A DNA stretch of 64,000 nucleotides, from the NCBI RefSeq assembly GCF_029267015.1, contig NZ_JARIEA010000073.1, positions 1 through 64,000 of the forward strand, in the 5' to 3' direction. The notes under the pieces are model-generated. The model ran no database searches. It had not been told where the DNA came from and worked only from the letters and a program-made list of their open reading frames with translations. A program made the position numbers and the translations under genes. This DNA comes from Sporosarcina ureae. Its GTDB lineage: Bacteria > Bacillota > Bacilli > Bacillales_A > Planococcaceae. Each line of letters starts with the position of its first letter. Position 1 is the stretch's first letter. Below, one piece after another: positions 41,691 through 51,810 of the stretch.

Positions 41691-42481
41691 ACGTGATCAT
41701 CTCCTTTCGTGAAATCTAGCACTGGCGGAACGAGCGGGCGTCTTTTCGGCTTCTTTGACAAAGTCTGTTCGTTTACATAATTTTCGAAGTTACTTGCGCT
41801 GAACAACGTCGCGGGCCGCAAATATTGGTTGAATTCCGGTAGATGCAACCACTGATTTGTTTTGAGGTCGATGACACGCATGAAATCTTCTTGTGTGTAT
41901 CCCTCGCTCAATCGATCGTTGATACATTTTCGAGTAGTAACGTTTTCAGTTTTGAACTGTTTTCCGGTCTTGTTATTTAAGTACTCAATAACGGAATGGA
42001 GGACGTCGAGATTTATCTCGACACTCTTTTTATTCTTTTTTATTAAAGGTTCTTTAAGTTCTTTAGTTATTGGCTTGCTCAATTCCGACACCTGGAGTTG
42101 TTCAACATCGACACGTGCAGCTGTCGGTGTTGGACAATCGATTTGCCCGATTCCGAACGGATTTCCTGGGAATAACGTATAGTCGATTCGGTACCACTTC
42201 GTTTTGTCAATTTTCATTTGGTTGTGTTGATCTGTTGAAATGAGGTAGCCCTTTTTTTCCAAATCATACACAATACGTCGAATCGTATTTGTAGACCAAA
42301 ATGTAAATTCTTTTGTCCAGTCCGCATACGTCTTATAGACCCATTTATAACCATCCTTACTACTTTTTGAAATAAGCGAACGGTAATGCAATTGCTGTAA
42401 AAATAGTGCGCCATTTATTCCAACTTCGTGTACAAGCGATGGTAATAATGGGATTGTTTCTTCATCAATTAATAATTTCAT
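41687..42481 (-). CDS. Phage replication-initiation protein (winged helix plus conserved phage C-terminal domain)
   Basis: VIEYLNNKTGKQFKTENVTTRKCINDRLSEGYTQEDFMRVIDLKTNQWLHLPEFNQYLRPATLFSASNFENYVN. Confidence 0.85.
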   Translation of the reverse strand: MKLLIDEETIPLLPSLVHEVGINGALFLQQLHYRSLISKSSKDGYKWVYKTYADWTKEFTFWSTNTIRRIVYDLEKKGYLISTDQHNQMKIDKTKWYRIDYTLFPGNPFGIGQIDCPTPTAARVDVEQLQVSELSKPITKELKEPLIKKNKKSVEINLDVLHSVIEYLNNKTGKQFKTENVTTRKCINDRLSEGYTQEDFMRVIDLKTNQWLHLPEFNQYLRPATLFSASNFENYVNEQTLSKKPKRRPLVPPVLDFTKGDDHV

Positions 42482-42646
42482 ATGGTGGTCCCCCTAAATT
42501 TGTTGTAAGAGTACGCGTTTCGCACTCCTCACACTTCATATAGAAAGTTTTTCAGGAAAGGATACTCATTTTGAAAATTAATTTTGCGAATTCAAAAAAA
42601 GAGTTGAAGTAATGTACTCCAACCCCTTGCAACGTATGGCTTTTCT

Positions 42647-42892
42647 TTACACACACATTGCATAATTAATTCGATAACATTTTGATGTACTTCCTTCTCT
42701 ACCAGTCATTACGTCCAAATAGCCGATAGTTTCTAAATTCAATAGAATGCTTTCAATCAGCTGAAGCGACCAGAACGGGAACATCTCTTGCCAGGCGTTT
42801 TGTTCTACTAATAATCTCGTCGTTTTTAAGTAGTGCATAGTAGCGCTTTGTCTCATATCCCATTCTCCCTCGACGTAACTTGCTCGTTTCAT
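42647..42892 (-). CDS. Small winged-helix-like protein, partial paralogue of 41687-42481 N-terminus
   Basis: FPFWSLQLIESILLNLETIGYLDV..GSTSKCYRINY parallels FTFWSTNTIRRIVYDLEKKGYLIS..DKTKWYRIDY. Confidence 0.6.
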   Translation of the reverse strand: MKRASYVEGEWDMRQSATMHYLKTTRLLVEQNAWQEMFPFWSLQLIESILLNLETIGYLDVMTGREGSTSKCYRINYAMCV

Positions 42893-43410
42893 CCGTTATA
42901 TAGCGAGATTTATATAGAGGGATACACAAAAAAAATAAACCGATCGCCTTTACTACAAACGGTCAGTTTATGATCTTTACTGATTGGATGCTCAGTCTCA
43001 CCCGAAAGTGTCAGGCCGTGTTATCGTTCCAAAGATACTTCAATGAATGCTATACTAGGATACGTTGAAAATAAACTGTCGCATGCTTTCTATATGGACG
43101 GACAAGGGTGTAATGTTTTTTCATCTGTCACAGGTTTTTACTGAGGAAGAATAGACGTTAAGGAAGTACTTGCTGTTTTAAATCATTCATACATACCACC
43201 AAATCAAAAATCTGCTAAGTGAGTGCTTTGCAGCGTGTATCATGACAGCTTCTTTTAAGCGCTCACTATTAAATTCAGCGACAACTCATTCGATTCATGC
43301 AATGGATTCTTGCATCACCATTGATAAGACATGCTCTTCGAATTTTACATAAAGAATGACAGTAGATAAAACTGCACATACTAATTTGCAGTTGGAAACG
43401 GGGGATTATT

Positions 43411-44883
43411 TTGAATATCACAAAAGTATTCTGGTATAGCATAATAATATGTTTAGCAATTGTACTTTGGGGATCTATTGCCCCTGAACATTTAAATGGT
43501 TTAACCGCATCTATGACAGAGTTTATTTACACTCAGTTTGGTTGGTTTTATATGCTTGTCATTGTTGCTATGATTAGCTTTTGTCTGTATATGATGTTCT
43601 CACGCTTTGGTAAAATCAAACTAGGTAAAGATCATGATCAACCAGATTACAGCTTACCCGCTTGGTTTGCTATGTTATTTAGTGCGGGGATGGGAATTGG
43701 GCTGATGTTCTTTACTACAGCAGAAACGATTTCACATGCTTTCATTAAATCACCAAATGCTCTGCCGGGATCAGAACAAGCAATTTTAGATTCTCTACAA
43801 TATACATTCTTACACTGGGGTTTTCATGGCTGGGGATTATATGCTATTGTTGGTCTAATCTTCGCTTATTTTAAATTCCGTGTCGGTGCACCTGGGTTAA
43901 TTAGCGCAACACTTGAACCATTATTTGGGGCAAAGGCAATGCGTGGCACATTTGGGCAAATAATTGATACTCTGGCTATTTTCGCAACCGTTGTCGGCGT
44001 TGCCTCTACACTTGGCTTCGGTTCAGCACAAATTAATAGTGGGTTCACTTATGTATTTAATACACCAAACACGTTTAGCGTTCAATTGATTATTTTGGCA
44101 ATTGCCACAGTCATTTTCATCCTATCTGCTTGGTCAGGTATTGGAAATGGCATAAAATACTTAAGTTCAATTAACATGTGGTTCGCCATCATACTATTAT
44201 GCGCACTATTTGTTGTTGGACCATCGATGTATATTTTAAATATGTTCACTACAGGAATTGGTAGTTATATTAGCAACTTTATTCAAATGAGCTTCGAGTT
44301 AAAGCCAGAAAATCCAGAACAACGCGAGTGGATTAATGAATGGACCGTTTTTTATTGGGCATGGTGGATTTCTTGGGCTCCGTTTGTTGGCATGTTTATC
44401 GCTCGCGTATCCAAAGGACGTACGATCAAACAATTTATTACAGGTGTATTACTCGCACCTACACTCGTGACCATGATCTTCTTCGCAGTTTTCGGTGGTT
44501 CAGCATTGAATATCGAGCGAAACGGTATTGCCAAGTTATCTGAATTAGCTACAGAAACGGTGACATTCGGCATGCTGGAACAGTATCCATTTGGAACCGC
44601 ACTTTCATTCTTGACGATCATCGTCATTGCGATATTCTTTATTACGTCAGCCGATTCAGCTACGTTTGTACTCGGTATGTTCAGTACCGGCGGCCAACTA
44701 AATCCATCCAACTCAGTGAAAATCATTTGGGGACTACTACTTTCATCGATGGCTGCCATTGTCATGTATTACGGAGGAATTAGCGGATTCCAGAACATGC
44801 TCATTATTGCTGGTTTACCTTTTTCCATCATTCTTATTTTGATGCTCCTGTCCTTTTACAAGACAATCAAGAAAATACGATAA
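43411..44883 (+). CDS. BCCT-family glycine betaine/choline transporter
   Basis: MLFSAGMGIGLMFFTTAETISH; LHWGFHGWGLYAIVGLIFAYFKFR; EWTVFYWAWWISWAPFVGMFIARVSKGRTI. Confidence 0.95.
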   Translation: MNITKVFWYSIIICLAIVLWGSIAPEHLNGLTASMTEFIYTQFGWFYMLVIVAMISFCLYMMFSRFGKIKLGKDHDQPDYSLPAWFAMLFSAGMGIGLMFFTTAETISHAFIKSPNALPGSEQAILDSLQYTFLHWGFHGWGLYAIVGLIFAYFKFRVGAPGLISATLEPLFGAKAMRGTFGQIIDTLAIFATVVGVASTLGFGSAQINSGFTYVFNTPNTFSVQLIILAIATVIFILSAWSGIGNGIKYLSSINMWFAIILLCALFVVGPSMYILNMFTTGIGSYISNFIQMSFELKPENPEQREWINEWTVFYWAWWISWAPFVGMFIARVSKGRTIKQFITGVLLAPTLVTMIFFAVFGGSALNIERNGIAKLSELATETVTFGMLEQYPFGTALSFLTIIVIAIFFITSADSATFVLGMFSTGGQLNPSNSVKIIWGLLLSSMAAIVMYYGGISGFQNMLIIAGLPFSIILILMLLSFYKTIKKIR

Positions 44884-44924
44884 ATAATAGGACAGATTAT
44901 ATTTCAGATGAGGCGGGATCATAA

Positions 44925-45584
44925 ATGAAGCTATTGAACGTTCGTAAAGGTCAATTCGTTTATTACAAAAATAAATTACACAAAGTCTACTCTATAAAAA
45001 CACTTCTTCAAAAATCGGTTCATCTCATTCGCTTGGAGGACTATGAACAAGAATTGGCTACAGCGAGAAGCATTGATTATTACAAACCTAGACATTTGGA
45101 TAGTTTCGTTTTCCTTAAAAAACGTTATACGCTTGATCAAGACGTCAAAGCTAAAGTGGGCGATTACATTTTGGTCATCAATCCAAAGCCTGATTTGCTT
45201 GATTTCCATCATCTTCATGCAATAGAACTCGTTTCATCGATTGAGAAAAACGGCATAGTTAGTAGTAAATCTAATGGTATTAAACATCACGAATATTGGG
45301 TGATGGTACCTGGTCTTATGGAAGGTGCAACGACTATTGACTTGCAAAATCCGGTGGTAGATGTAGTGGATGAACACGTATTAAATGAGGAAGAAGCCGA
45401 ATTGTCGGAAACGCATATACCGAAAGTTGGGGATGTGTACCAAAAAAATGATAGTGTCCCTTTCTATGCGATGATCGTCGCTATAAAAGGAGAAATCGTT
45501 TTTTTAGGTGGCAATGTAGAAGTGGAAATGAGTGAGTTAATTGATAATGAAGAATGGCGTTATGTGCCAAGTATAGTAAACTAG
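44925..45584 (+). CDS. Uncharacterised 219-aa protein
   Basis: Clear ORF with good spacing after BCCT gene; no family recognised. Confidence 0.7.
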   Translation: MKLLNVRKGQFVYYKNKLHKVYSIKTLLQKSVHLIRLEDYEQELATARSIDYYKPRHLDSFVFLKKRYTLDQDVKAKVGDYILVINPKPDLLDFHHLHAIELVSSIEKNGIVSSKSNGIKHHEYWVMVPGLMEGATTIDLQNPVVDVVDEHVLNEEEAELSETHIPKVGDVYQKNDSVPFYAMIVAIKGEIVFLGGNVEVEMSELIDNEEWRYVPSIVN

Positions 45585-45620
45585 TAATTTGAGATAACAC
45601 TTGAATAGCAGCTTATTTCT

Positions 45621-45650
45621 AATGCACAACGTTAGTTAACGTTGTGCATT
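45621..45650. terminator. Perfect 14-bp-arm palindrome, likely bidirectional terminator
   Basis: AATGCACAACGTTA-gt-TAACGTTGTGCATT between convergent genes. Confidence 0.65.
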
Positions 45651-46156
45651 AATTTGTAATAACCGATCTAGATACCGAATGAATCCAGTCGGAAATATCC
45701 TGGATCACTTGCTGATCCAGGTGCTGTTCAACGTTATACTCTTTCTTCGCTTTTCGTATTTCTCCATAAACAGATGGCATGAACGCATGATTCAAGTTTG
45801 GATAAAGTTTATATATAACCTTTGGATGATCTCCGAAAATGTCTTTATAACCGTTAAAATCATTTTCCACTGATACATGGAAATCTTTATCTCCTTGCAG
45901 AATAAATAGTTGATTTGGATCAATACGTGAATGTTCTCTTATCATATCATAGGACGACAATCCCCTTTTTTGACAAACCATCAGCAAGATCCTTAAAAGG
46001 ATAAATGATTCCGACTTTTTCATCCATATTCCTTGGACCAGAGCCATGCGCCAATACAACTCCAGGTAACAATTTATTCAATTCATCAGGAATGGTTAAA
46101 ACTCCGTTTAGTGGATACTTCGTTTTGGCACCGATCACAATCATTTCATTCCTCAT
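45649..46156 (-). pseudogene. Alpha/beta hydrolase pseudogene with internal deletion
   Basis: MRNEMIVIGAKTKYPLNGVLTIP..VLAHGSGPRNMDEKVG..KKGIVVL, then directly in another frame SYDMIREHSRIDPNQLFILQGDKDFHVSVENDF..LNHAFMP; no GxSxG nucleophile segment. Confidence 0.8.
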
Positions 46157-46237
46157 TGTATTTCCTTCTTATATAGTCAATCCATATGCCAATTACTCTA
46201 GTTTCGAATATTATGCATTACTGGCATAACGTTATTC

Positions 46238-46660
46238 TTAATTTGGATAGACTTCATTTATATAAATAAAAGATTGCTTTATTAATTTCACCAATACGTC
46301 TATATCAATATCATCTACTTTGTTTATATACACACATGATTTTCCGGTAGTATGTTTCCCGAAACGTTCCAATAAATCACTTCTGTGTTCATCCCCTGGA
46401 GTTACATATAAACTGATTTTAGCCTTTCGCGGTGAAAAGCCAACAATCGGTGCATCCCCTTCGTGTCCAGATTTATATTTGTAATGATATTTGCCAAATC
46501 CTATAATACTCGGTCCCCACATTTTGGCTTTACAACCTGTTGCTTCTGTAAATATATCTAATAACCTAAACGCATCTTCGCGTTTTTTAAGATGTTCCAC
46601 GTTTTCAATAAATTCGATAACACTGCTGTCGGTTTCTGTAGTTTTTAATTTGTACATCAT
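46238..46660 (-). CDS. DUF1801-type protein
   Basis: RREDAFRLLDIFTEATGCKAKMWGPSIIGFGKYHYKYKSGHEGDAPIVGFSPRKAKISLY pattern. Confidence 0.85.
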   Translation of the reverse strand: MMYKLKTTETDSSVIEFIENVEHLKKREDAFRLLDIFTEATGCKAKMWGPSIIGFGKYHYKYKSGHEGDAPIVGFSPRKAKISLYVTPGDEHRSDLLERFGKHTTGKSCVYINKVDDIDIDVLVKLIKQSFIYINEVYPN

Positions 46661-46740
46661 CTAAACTCCTTCAAGTGTTGGATGTTAGCGAATAGTTTAA
46701 AGTTGAGGTAGTTCTTTCCCTAACACCACAACATTACGTA

Positions 46741-47184
46741 TTATTCAATGGCCACCAAAACTTCCAATGTACAGGCCTCCGCTCCCAATGCATGTATATA
46801 ACGTTCCAATCCATAGCTTTCTCTAATCCGTATCCCAGGCTTCTTTATCAGTTCAGAAAATACATAAGGGATGCTCTCTATTCCACCCAATACTTCCGCA
46901 ACAATAAATTTGCCGTTTGGAATTACAATTTCTTGCATGTTGGGTATATCTATACAGTGCTCCTTTTTGATACCTGCTAAATAATGAATGAAACCATCCT
47001 CTATTGATATGGTAATACCAAAGGATTCATCAGCCAGTTTAACATTTGGATATTTCTGCAGTTCTTCGTTTAATTGATCCCACAACTTAGGAATCTCCGA
47101 AATAGGTCCTTTCATTTCAAAACCTTTCACTGTGAATGATTCCATATAAATTATTCGTGTTTCCATTGACTTCACTTCCCTCAT
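46741..47184 (-). CDS. GyrI-like/AraC effector-binding domain protein
   Basis: FTVKGFEMKGPISEIPKLWDQLNEEL..; YLAGIKKEHCIDIPNMQEIVIPNGKFIVAEVLG. Confidence 0.75.
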   Translation of the reverse strand: MREVKSMETRIIYMESFTVKGFEMKGPISEIPKLWDQLNEELQKYPNVKLADESFGITISIEDGFIHYLAGIKKEHCIDIPNMQEIVIPNGKFIVAEVLGGIESIPYVFSELIKKPGIRIRESYGLERYIHALGAEACTLEVLVAIE

Positions 47185-47458
47185 TACCTAATTGTGATCT
47201 TCTTCTAAAATTGCAGTAAACTTTACAACTACTATTATTTTGTTTTATTCAACAAATGTTTATTTTGAATGAATTTACTATCCAGTTTTTCTTAAGTTTA
47301 AAACAGCTCCTCCAATATTCTTTTATATACGATCCGTTTCCCTTCCTCGAATTCTCGTAAATAGCCATCTACATATTTAGTTTCCACAGTCCACTCTAGT
47401 TAGAACTAATCAGTGAGTCCGTACAAAACGTATGTTTTACGCATCTGGTAACACTTTT

Positions 47459-47860
47459 TCAATCCATTGGTAAGTCCAGTTGCCAAGAAACACCAAACTG
47501 GTCATTGACCCAGCCAAACTTTTTACTGAATCCGTAGTCACCCAACGGCATAAGTGCTTGTCCATTCATCAGTAATTTTTCATACAGTGCGTCAATCTCT
47601 TCTTCAGAATCACAAGTGAGATAGATTGAAAATGAAGGTGTAAAGGTGAACTCATGCTTTACATTACTATCAATACACATGAATTCCTGACCCTTTAGCG
47701 TAAAGATTGCATGCATCACTGTACCTTCTTCTCCCGCTTCATTTGCTCCGTAATGAATTATGCTTGTAATACCCGAGTCTTCAATAAGTGAACAATAATA
47801 ATTCATTGCTTCTTCTGCGTTTCCTTCTTGGAACATTAAGAATGGTGTCACTTTTTTCAT
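47459..47860 (-). CDS. VOC-family (PhnB/3-demethylubiquinone methyltransferase-like) protein
   Basis: MKKVTPFLMFQEGNAEEAMNYYCSL; FGWVNDQFGVSWQLDLP. Confidence 0.88.
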   Translation of the reverse strand: MKKVTPFLMFQEGNAEEAMNYYCSLIEDSGITSIIHYGANEAGEEGTVMHAIFTLKGQEFMCIDSNVKHEFTFTPSFSIYLTCDSEEEIDALYEKLLMNGQALMPLGDYGFSKKFGWVNDQFGVSWQLDLPMD

Positions 47861-48103
47861 TGGTAGTCAATTCCTTTCCTGTTACATCAAATCAGTGTTT
47901 GTTGCTATCGAATTTTTTTAACCTAACTAGTATATTACCCAATATACCATTAAGTAATACGAATATTCTATTTGTAAATCATTTTCAACTCTTATCTATA
48001 TAATCGTACTAGCGATTCATCGCTATTTTCACCCAGACAACGTATAATAAGAAAAGCAGAAGAAGAATCATTTTTCTATAGTTAAAAAAAGAGGTGCAAT
48101 GAT

Positions 48104-48532
48104 TTGAAACAATTTGAAACCGCATTACCTGAGCAGTATGAAGCATTAAAAAAACAGGCCAATTATACGTCTAGCTGGCGAGATCGTTTGGAAGCAGTCA
48201 AAACATTATCGGATTATAAACATGACAAAGTCATAGATTTATTAAAAAACCGCATGCAGCATGATACTGTCCACCAAGTGCAAGTAGCAGCGTATGAAGC
48301 ACTTGCGGCGTTTGGCGAGGAAGTAGAGAAGCCGGCACCTGCACGTTTTGACATTATCAAAAACACAGACAAGATCTTCTTGCGCGTGAAAAAAAGCTTG
48401 CCGAAAGATCATACCGTGGCAGACTTTGCGGATAAACTAAAACGTATGCGTGTAGATGTCTTTGATGCATATGAAGGCGACAAAGGTACAGAATTTATGA
48501 ACTGGTTAGAGCAACGTTGGGCGAAGCTATAA
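48104..48532 (+). CDS. HEAT-repeat domain protein
   Basis: WRDRLEAVKTLSDYKHDKVIDLLKNRMQHDTVHQVQVAAYEALAAFG. Confidence 0.8.
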   Translation: MKQFETALPEQYEALKKQANYTSSWRDRLEAVKTLSDYKHDKVIDLLKNRMQHDTVHQVQVAAYEALAAFGEEVEKPAPARFDIIKNTDKIFLRVKKSLPKDHTVADFADKLKRMRVDVFDAYEGDKGTEFMNWLEQRWAKL

Positions 48533-48536
48533 TATG

Positions 48537-48580
48537 AAAGAAAGCCATTTTCTCTGTTGAGAAAATGGCTTTCTTTATTT
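48537..48580. terminator. Bidirectional terminator
   Basis: AAAGAAAGCCATTTTCTCTGTTGAGAAAATGGCTTTCTTT. Confidence 0.85.
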
Positions 48581-48611
48581 CACAATTACACTAAAATCAT
48601 CCACTTCAAAA

Positions 48612-49325
48612 TTACTTCTTCCGTAGCATCCTTCTATTTTTCTTAGTCGCTAAATCTGCCAGTCTAACCGGGATGGGTATTCGACTTTCATTATTAATTA
48701 ATTCCATCGTAATAGTAGTTGCAGTCGGTAAGTCTATATAGTTCCCACTTGAAACAAATATCGGTTTGACATTTTGATGCGTTCGTAAAGCTCTGCCGTA
48801 TATCTCTTTTTGTATACGTATATCTTCATAAGAACCCGCTACGTTTTCAGGCATTTTAAATTCGGCATCCGCTATTTTCAAGTAACTTTTGGCGATGCCG
48901 ATAGTTGGTTTATCCAGAAAGAAAGAAGCATGCGTAGCGATTCCCATATGCCTCGGATGCAAATAACCATTGCCATCAAACATAAACAGATCTGGCGTGT
49001 GTGTAAGCTTTTTGGCCGCTTCAATAACTAAAGGAAGTTCCCGAAATGCCAAATAACTCGCTATATAAGGAACGGTAATCGTTCCGGTGCTCGTTGTTTC
49101 CTCAATAACTGCCTTTGTAGCATAGTCGATGATGACGATGCTGCAAACGCCCCATTCCATCTCATCATCTTCCCAGTAAGCTACGTCCACCCCCGCAATG
49201 AGATGAATAGCAGAGGCAGTCGTTCTGTTTACCAAACGTATCTTTTCTTTTAAACCGCTTTGAATAGCATTCCATTTCGTATGGTCGTTCGATAGCGGAT
49301 GAACATCCTGTATATGTATTTTCAT
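48612..49325 (-). CDS. nfi: Endonuclease V
   Basis: VDVAYWEDDEMEWGVCSIVIID; PYIASYLAFRELPLVIEAAKKL; DGNGYLHPRHMGIATHASFFLDKPTIGIAKSYL. Confidence 0.92.
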   Translation of the reverse strand: MKIHIQDVHPLSNDHTKWNAIQSGLKEKIRLVNRTTASAIHLIAGVDVAYWEDDEMEWGVCSIVIIDYATKAVIEETTSTGTITVPYIASYLAFRELPLVIEAAKKLTHTPDLFMFDGNGYLHPRHMGIATHASFFLDKPTIGIAKSYLKIADAEFKMPENVAGSYEDIRIQKEIYGRALRTHQNVKPIFVSSGNYIDLPTATTITMELINNESRIPIPVRLADLATKKNRRMLRKK

Positions 49326-49437
49326 TCCTCCTAGATGACTACATTGCTTCTGTCTATCGAGTAATCAGCTAACCTACTTTTAACTATAATATGTTCATTA
49401 TGAACGATATATATACTCTCCCCTGCTACTAGTGAAA

Positions 49438-50046
49438 TCATTTCTTGAAATTTATTAATTTGTATTTGAATAATAGGGTCATCCCCATATTCATTATGAA
49501 ATGAACAAAAATCGGCACTAGCAGATTATTCGTTTTGAAATAAATCCAACCAAAAACTAAGCTTGGGATGCAAATGTTCAGTAACATAATAGGCTTTTTA
49601 AAGTATTGGGTATGTATGAGCAAAAACAAACCAGTCGTTAATAAAATAGCACCCCATTCGTGGGATGTATAAAGGAAAAGTACGTTTTGAATGATGCCCC
49701 TAAAGAATGTCTCTTCGAACAGTGCCGCTATGAACATAAATAGGAAAATCCTTGGCAGGGAATCGTCTTGATAGGAATTATTATTGTCATCGATATAAGT
49801 CGATGGGATCGTAAAAGTCAGAACGACTCCGTATATAACTAAAGCAATGGATGAAACAACTACAATCATGATAGATTCCATTGGATGATCAAATGAAAGT
49901 AGATTTTGTATGGTGAGGATGTCATAAACTAACAAGGCAAATATGATAGCCATACAAATAAATGTGAATGAAGTAAATACGATCATCATGTCTTTAGTTT
50001 TGGATTCATCTGTTCTTTTTTTAGATCCATTGTTCACTTGATCCAT
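49438..50046 (-). CDS. CPBP-family intramembrane metalloprotease
   Basis: EETFFRGIIQNVLF; LVPIFVHFIMNMGM. Confidence 0.88.
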   Translation of the reverse strand: MDQVNNGSKKRTDESKTKDMMIVFTSFTFICMAIIFALLVYDILTIQNLLSFDHPMESIMIVVVSSIALVIYGVVLTFTIPSTYIDDNNNSYQDDSLPRIFLFMFIAALFEETFFRGIIQNVLFLYTSHEWGAILLTTGLFLLIHTQYFKKPIMLLNICIPSLVFGWIYFKTNNLLVPIFVHFIMNMGMTLLFKYKLINFKK

Positions 50047-50161
50047 TTATATGACTTCCTTTCTAGATGACGTTGTTCAAGCTGAAATACTATCTGGTGA
50101 TTCATAAACTTTCTAAAATGCCCTCATTTTCTAGGGAGCGTTCCATTCGTTATCTTATTCA

Positions 50162-50404
50162 TCATTTTATCTTAGAAGGCATGACCCAAACTTTATACCG
50201 GTCCTCTCGTGTGTTTTCTGTAATCACCTTGAATTCTTCTATCGCAGCAAGTCTAAAAGCTAATGCATACGCTATTTTATAATCTGGTGTGTCATAGCCA
50301 TCATACAATCTAGCATACATGTCATTTGCTAATGAATCGGCCCAAACATCCGCTTCGAACATGCTATCGAATATAATATCCTCAGTTTTCCACCTATGCG
50401 TCAT
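50162..50404 (-). CDS. Uncharacterised 80-aa protein
   Basis: Isolated small ORF, plausible coding sense. Confidence 0.45.
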   Translation of the reverse strand: MTHRWKTEDIIFDSMFEADVWADSLANDMYARLYDGYDTPDYKIAYALAFRLAAIEEFKVITENTREDRYKVWVMPSKIK

Positions 50405-50478
50405 CTTTTAACCTCCAATTATTGAGTTCGATTCATTAGAAATTTTTAAAAGCTACTATATCCCTTTTCCTTCTACTT

Positions 50479-50497
50479 GAAAATGATAGTCATTATC
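50479..50497. promoter_or_regulatory. Fur box
   Basis: GAAAATGATAGTCATTATC vs GATAATGATAATCATTATC, 17/19 matches; upstream of siderophore SBP. Confidence 0.7.
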
Positions 50498-50713
50498 ACT
50501 TGTTTATTGTATACTAAAAGCAGTCTTCCTCTACTTGATTTCATGTAAGGATCTGTTAACATACTTTCTCGTAGGGATCAGCTTTATTATACAAAGAAAG
50601 GACGAGTTAATAAAACATATATACATATTTTGCAACAAACATATGGTTTTCTACCTGTATTCCAATGTAGGGTAGAGTCATTCGTAAATTCATCAAAAGT
50701 GAGGTTAATTATT

Positions 50714-51685
50714 GTGAAAAAATGGTCATTATTTGTATTCATATTTGCCTGTATGCTTGTGATTTCCGCATGCGGATCGAAAGAAATGGATACACAAACA
50801 GACAAATCGTCTAGCGCTACTCAAGAAGGCACGGAATCGACTGAAATCAAGATTAAGCATGAACTTGATGATCAAGAAGTAGTTTTGAATAAAGTTCCAG
50901 AAAAAGTTGTAGTATTGGATTTTGGTGTTTTAGATACGTTAGATTCATTAGGTATTGAAGTTGCAGGTGTTCCACAAAATGCGGTACCTGAGTATCTAAA
51001 AAAATACGCTGGATCTGAGTATACGAATGTCGGAAGTTTAGTGGAACCGGATTTTGAAGCAATTGATGGAATGAAACCAGACCTTATTATAATCGGAGAT
51101 CGTCAAGCTGAAATGTATGACGAATTCAAAAGTATTGCGCCAACCGTTTATATGAGTGTTGACTTTACGAACTATATGGATTCATTTACAAACAATATGG
51201 AAACGATTGCGACTATATTTAATGAAAAAGAACAAATCGACAAAGAAGTAGCTGAAATAAATGAAAAAGTCGAGGCTGTTCAAGAGAAAACGAAAGATCT
51301 AGATGCGAAAACGTTAATTGTCATGGTCAATGAAGGTAAAATAAGTGCCTATGGACCTGGTTCACGTTACGGTGGATTCATCCATGATGTGGCTGGATAT
51401 AAAGCGGTAGATGAAAATATTGAAAAAGCGAAATTTGGTCAATCCATTAACTTCGAATATATAACGGACAAAAATCCAGACATTATCTTTGTGGTTGACC
51501 GTAGTGCAGTGCTAAATCCGTCGCATGATAGTGCGAAGGAAGTAATAGAAAACGAGCTTGTGAAAAGAACCAACGCGTATAAGAATGACCATATTATTTA
51601 TCTGGATACAGAAGCATGGTTTTACGGCGGCGGATTGCAATCATCTAAAGTGATGGTTGAAGATACAAATGCGTATTGGAATTAA
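50714..51685 (+). CDS. Siderophore ABC transporter substrate-binding lipoprotein (FatB/YclQ-like)
   Basis: GTG start MKKWSLFVFIFACMLVISACGSKE; VPEKVVVLDFGVLDTLDSLGIEVAGVPQ; YGPGSRYGGFIHDVAGYKAVDE. Confidence 0.9.
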   Translation: MKKWSLFVFIFACMLVISACGSKEMDTQTDKSSSATQEGTESTEIKIKHELDDQEVVLNKVPEKVVVLDFGVLDTLDSLGIEVAGVPQNAVPEYLKKYAGSEYTNVGSLVEPDFEAIDGMKPDLIIIGDRQAEMYDEFKSIAPTVYMSVDFTNYMDSFTNNMETIATIFNEKEQIDKEVAEINEKVEAVQEKTKDLDAKTLIVMVNEGKISAYGPGSRYGGFIHDVAGYKAVDENIEKAKFGQSINFEYITDKNPDIIFVVDRSAVLNPSHDSAKEVIENELVKRTNAYKNDHIIYLDTEAWFYGGGLQSSKVMVEDTNAYWN

Positions 51686-51717
51686 CAAGATACACATATC
51701 ATTGTTTTTAAACTAAA

Positions 51718-51763
51718 GAAAAACCATCTAAAGCTCTCCCTTTGCATTAGATGGTTTTTTTCT
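51718..51763 (+). terminator. Rho-independent terminator
   Basis: AAAAACCATCTAA...TTAGATGGTTTTTTT. Confidence 0.85.
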
Positions 51764-51810
51764 GTGTAATCAAGTGAACATCGCTTGACCCCGGTGCTAT
51801 ACTCATCTCA

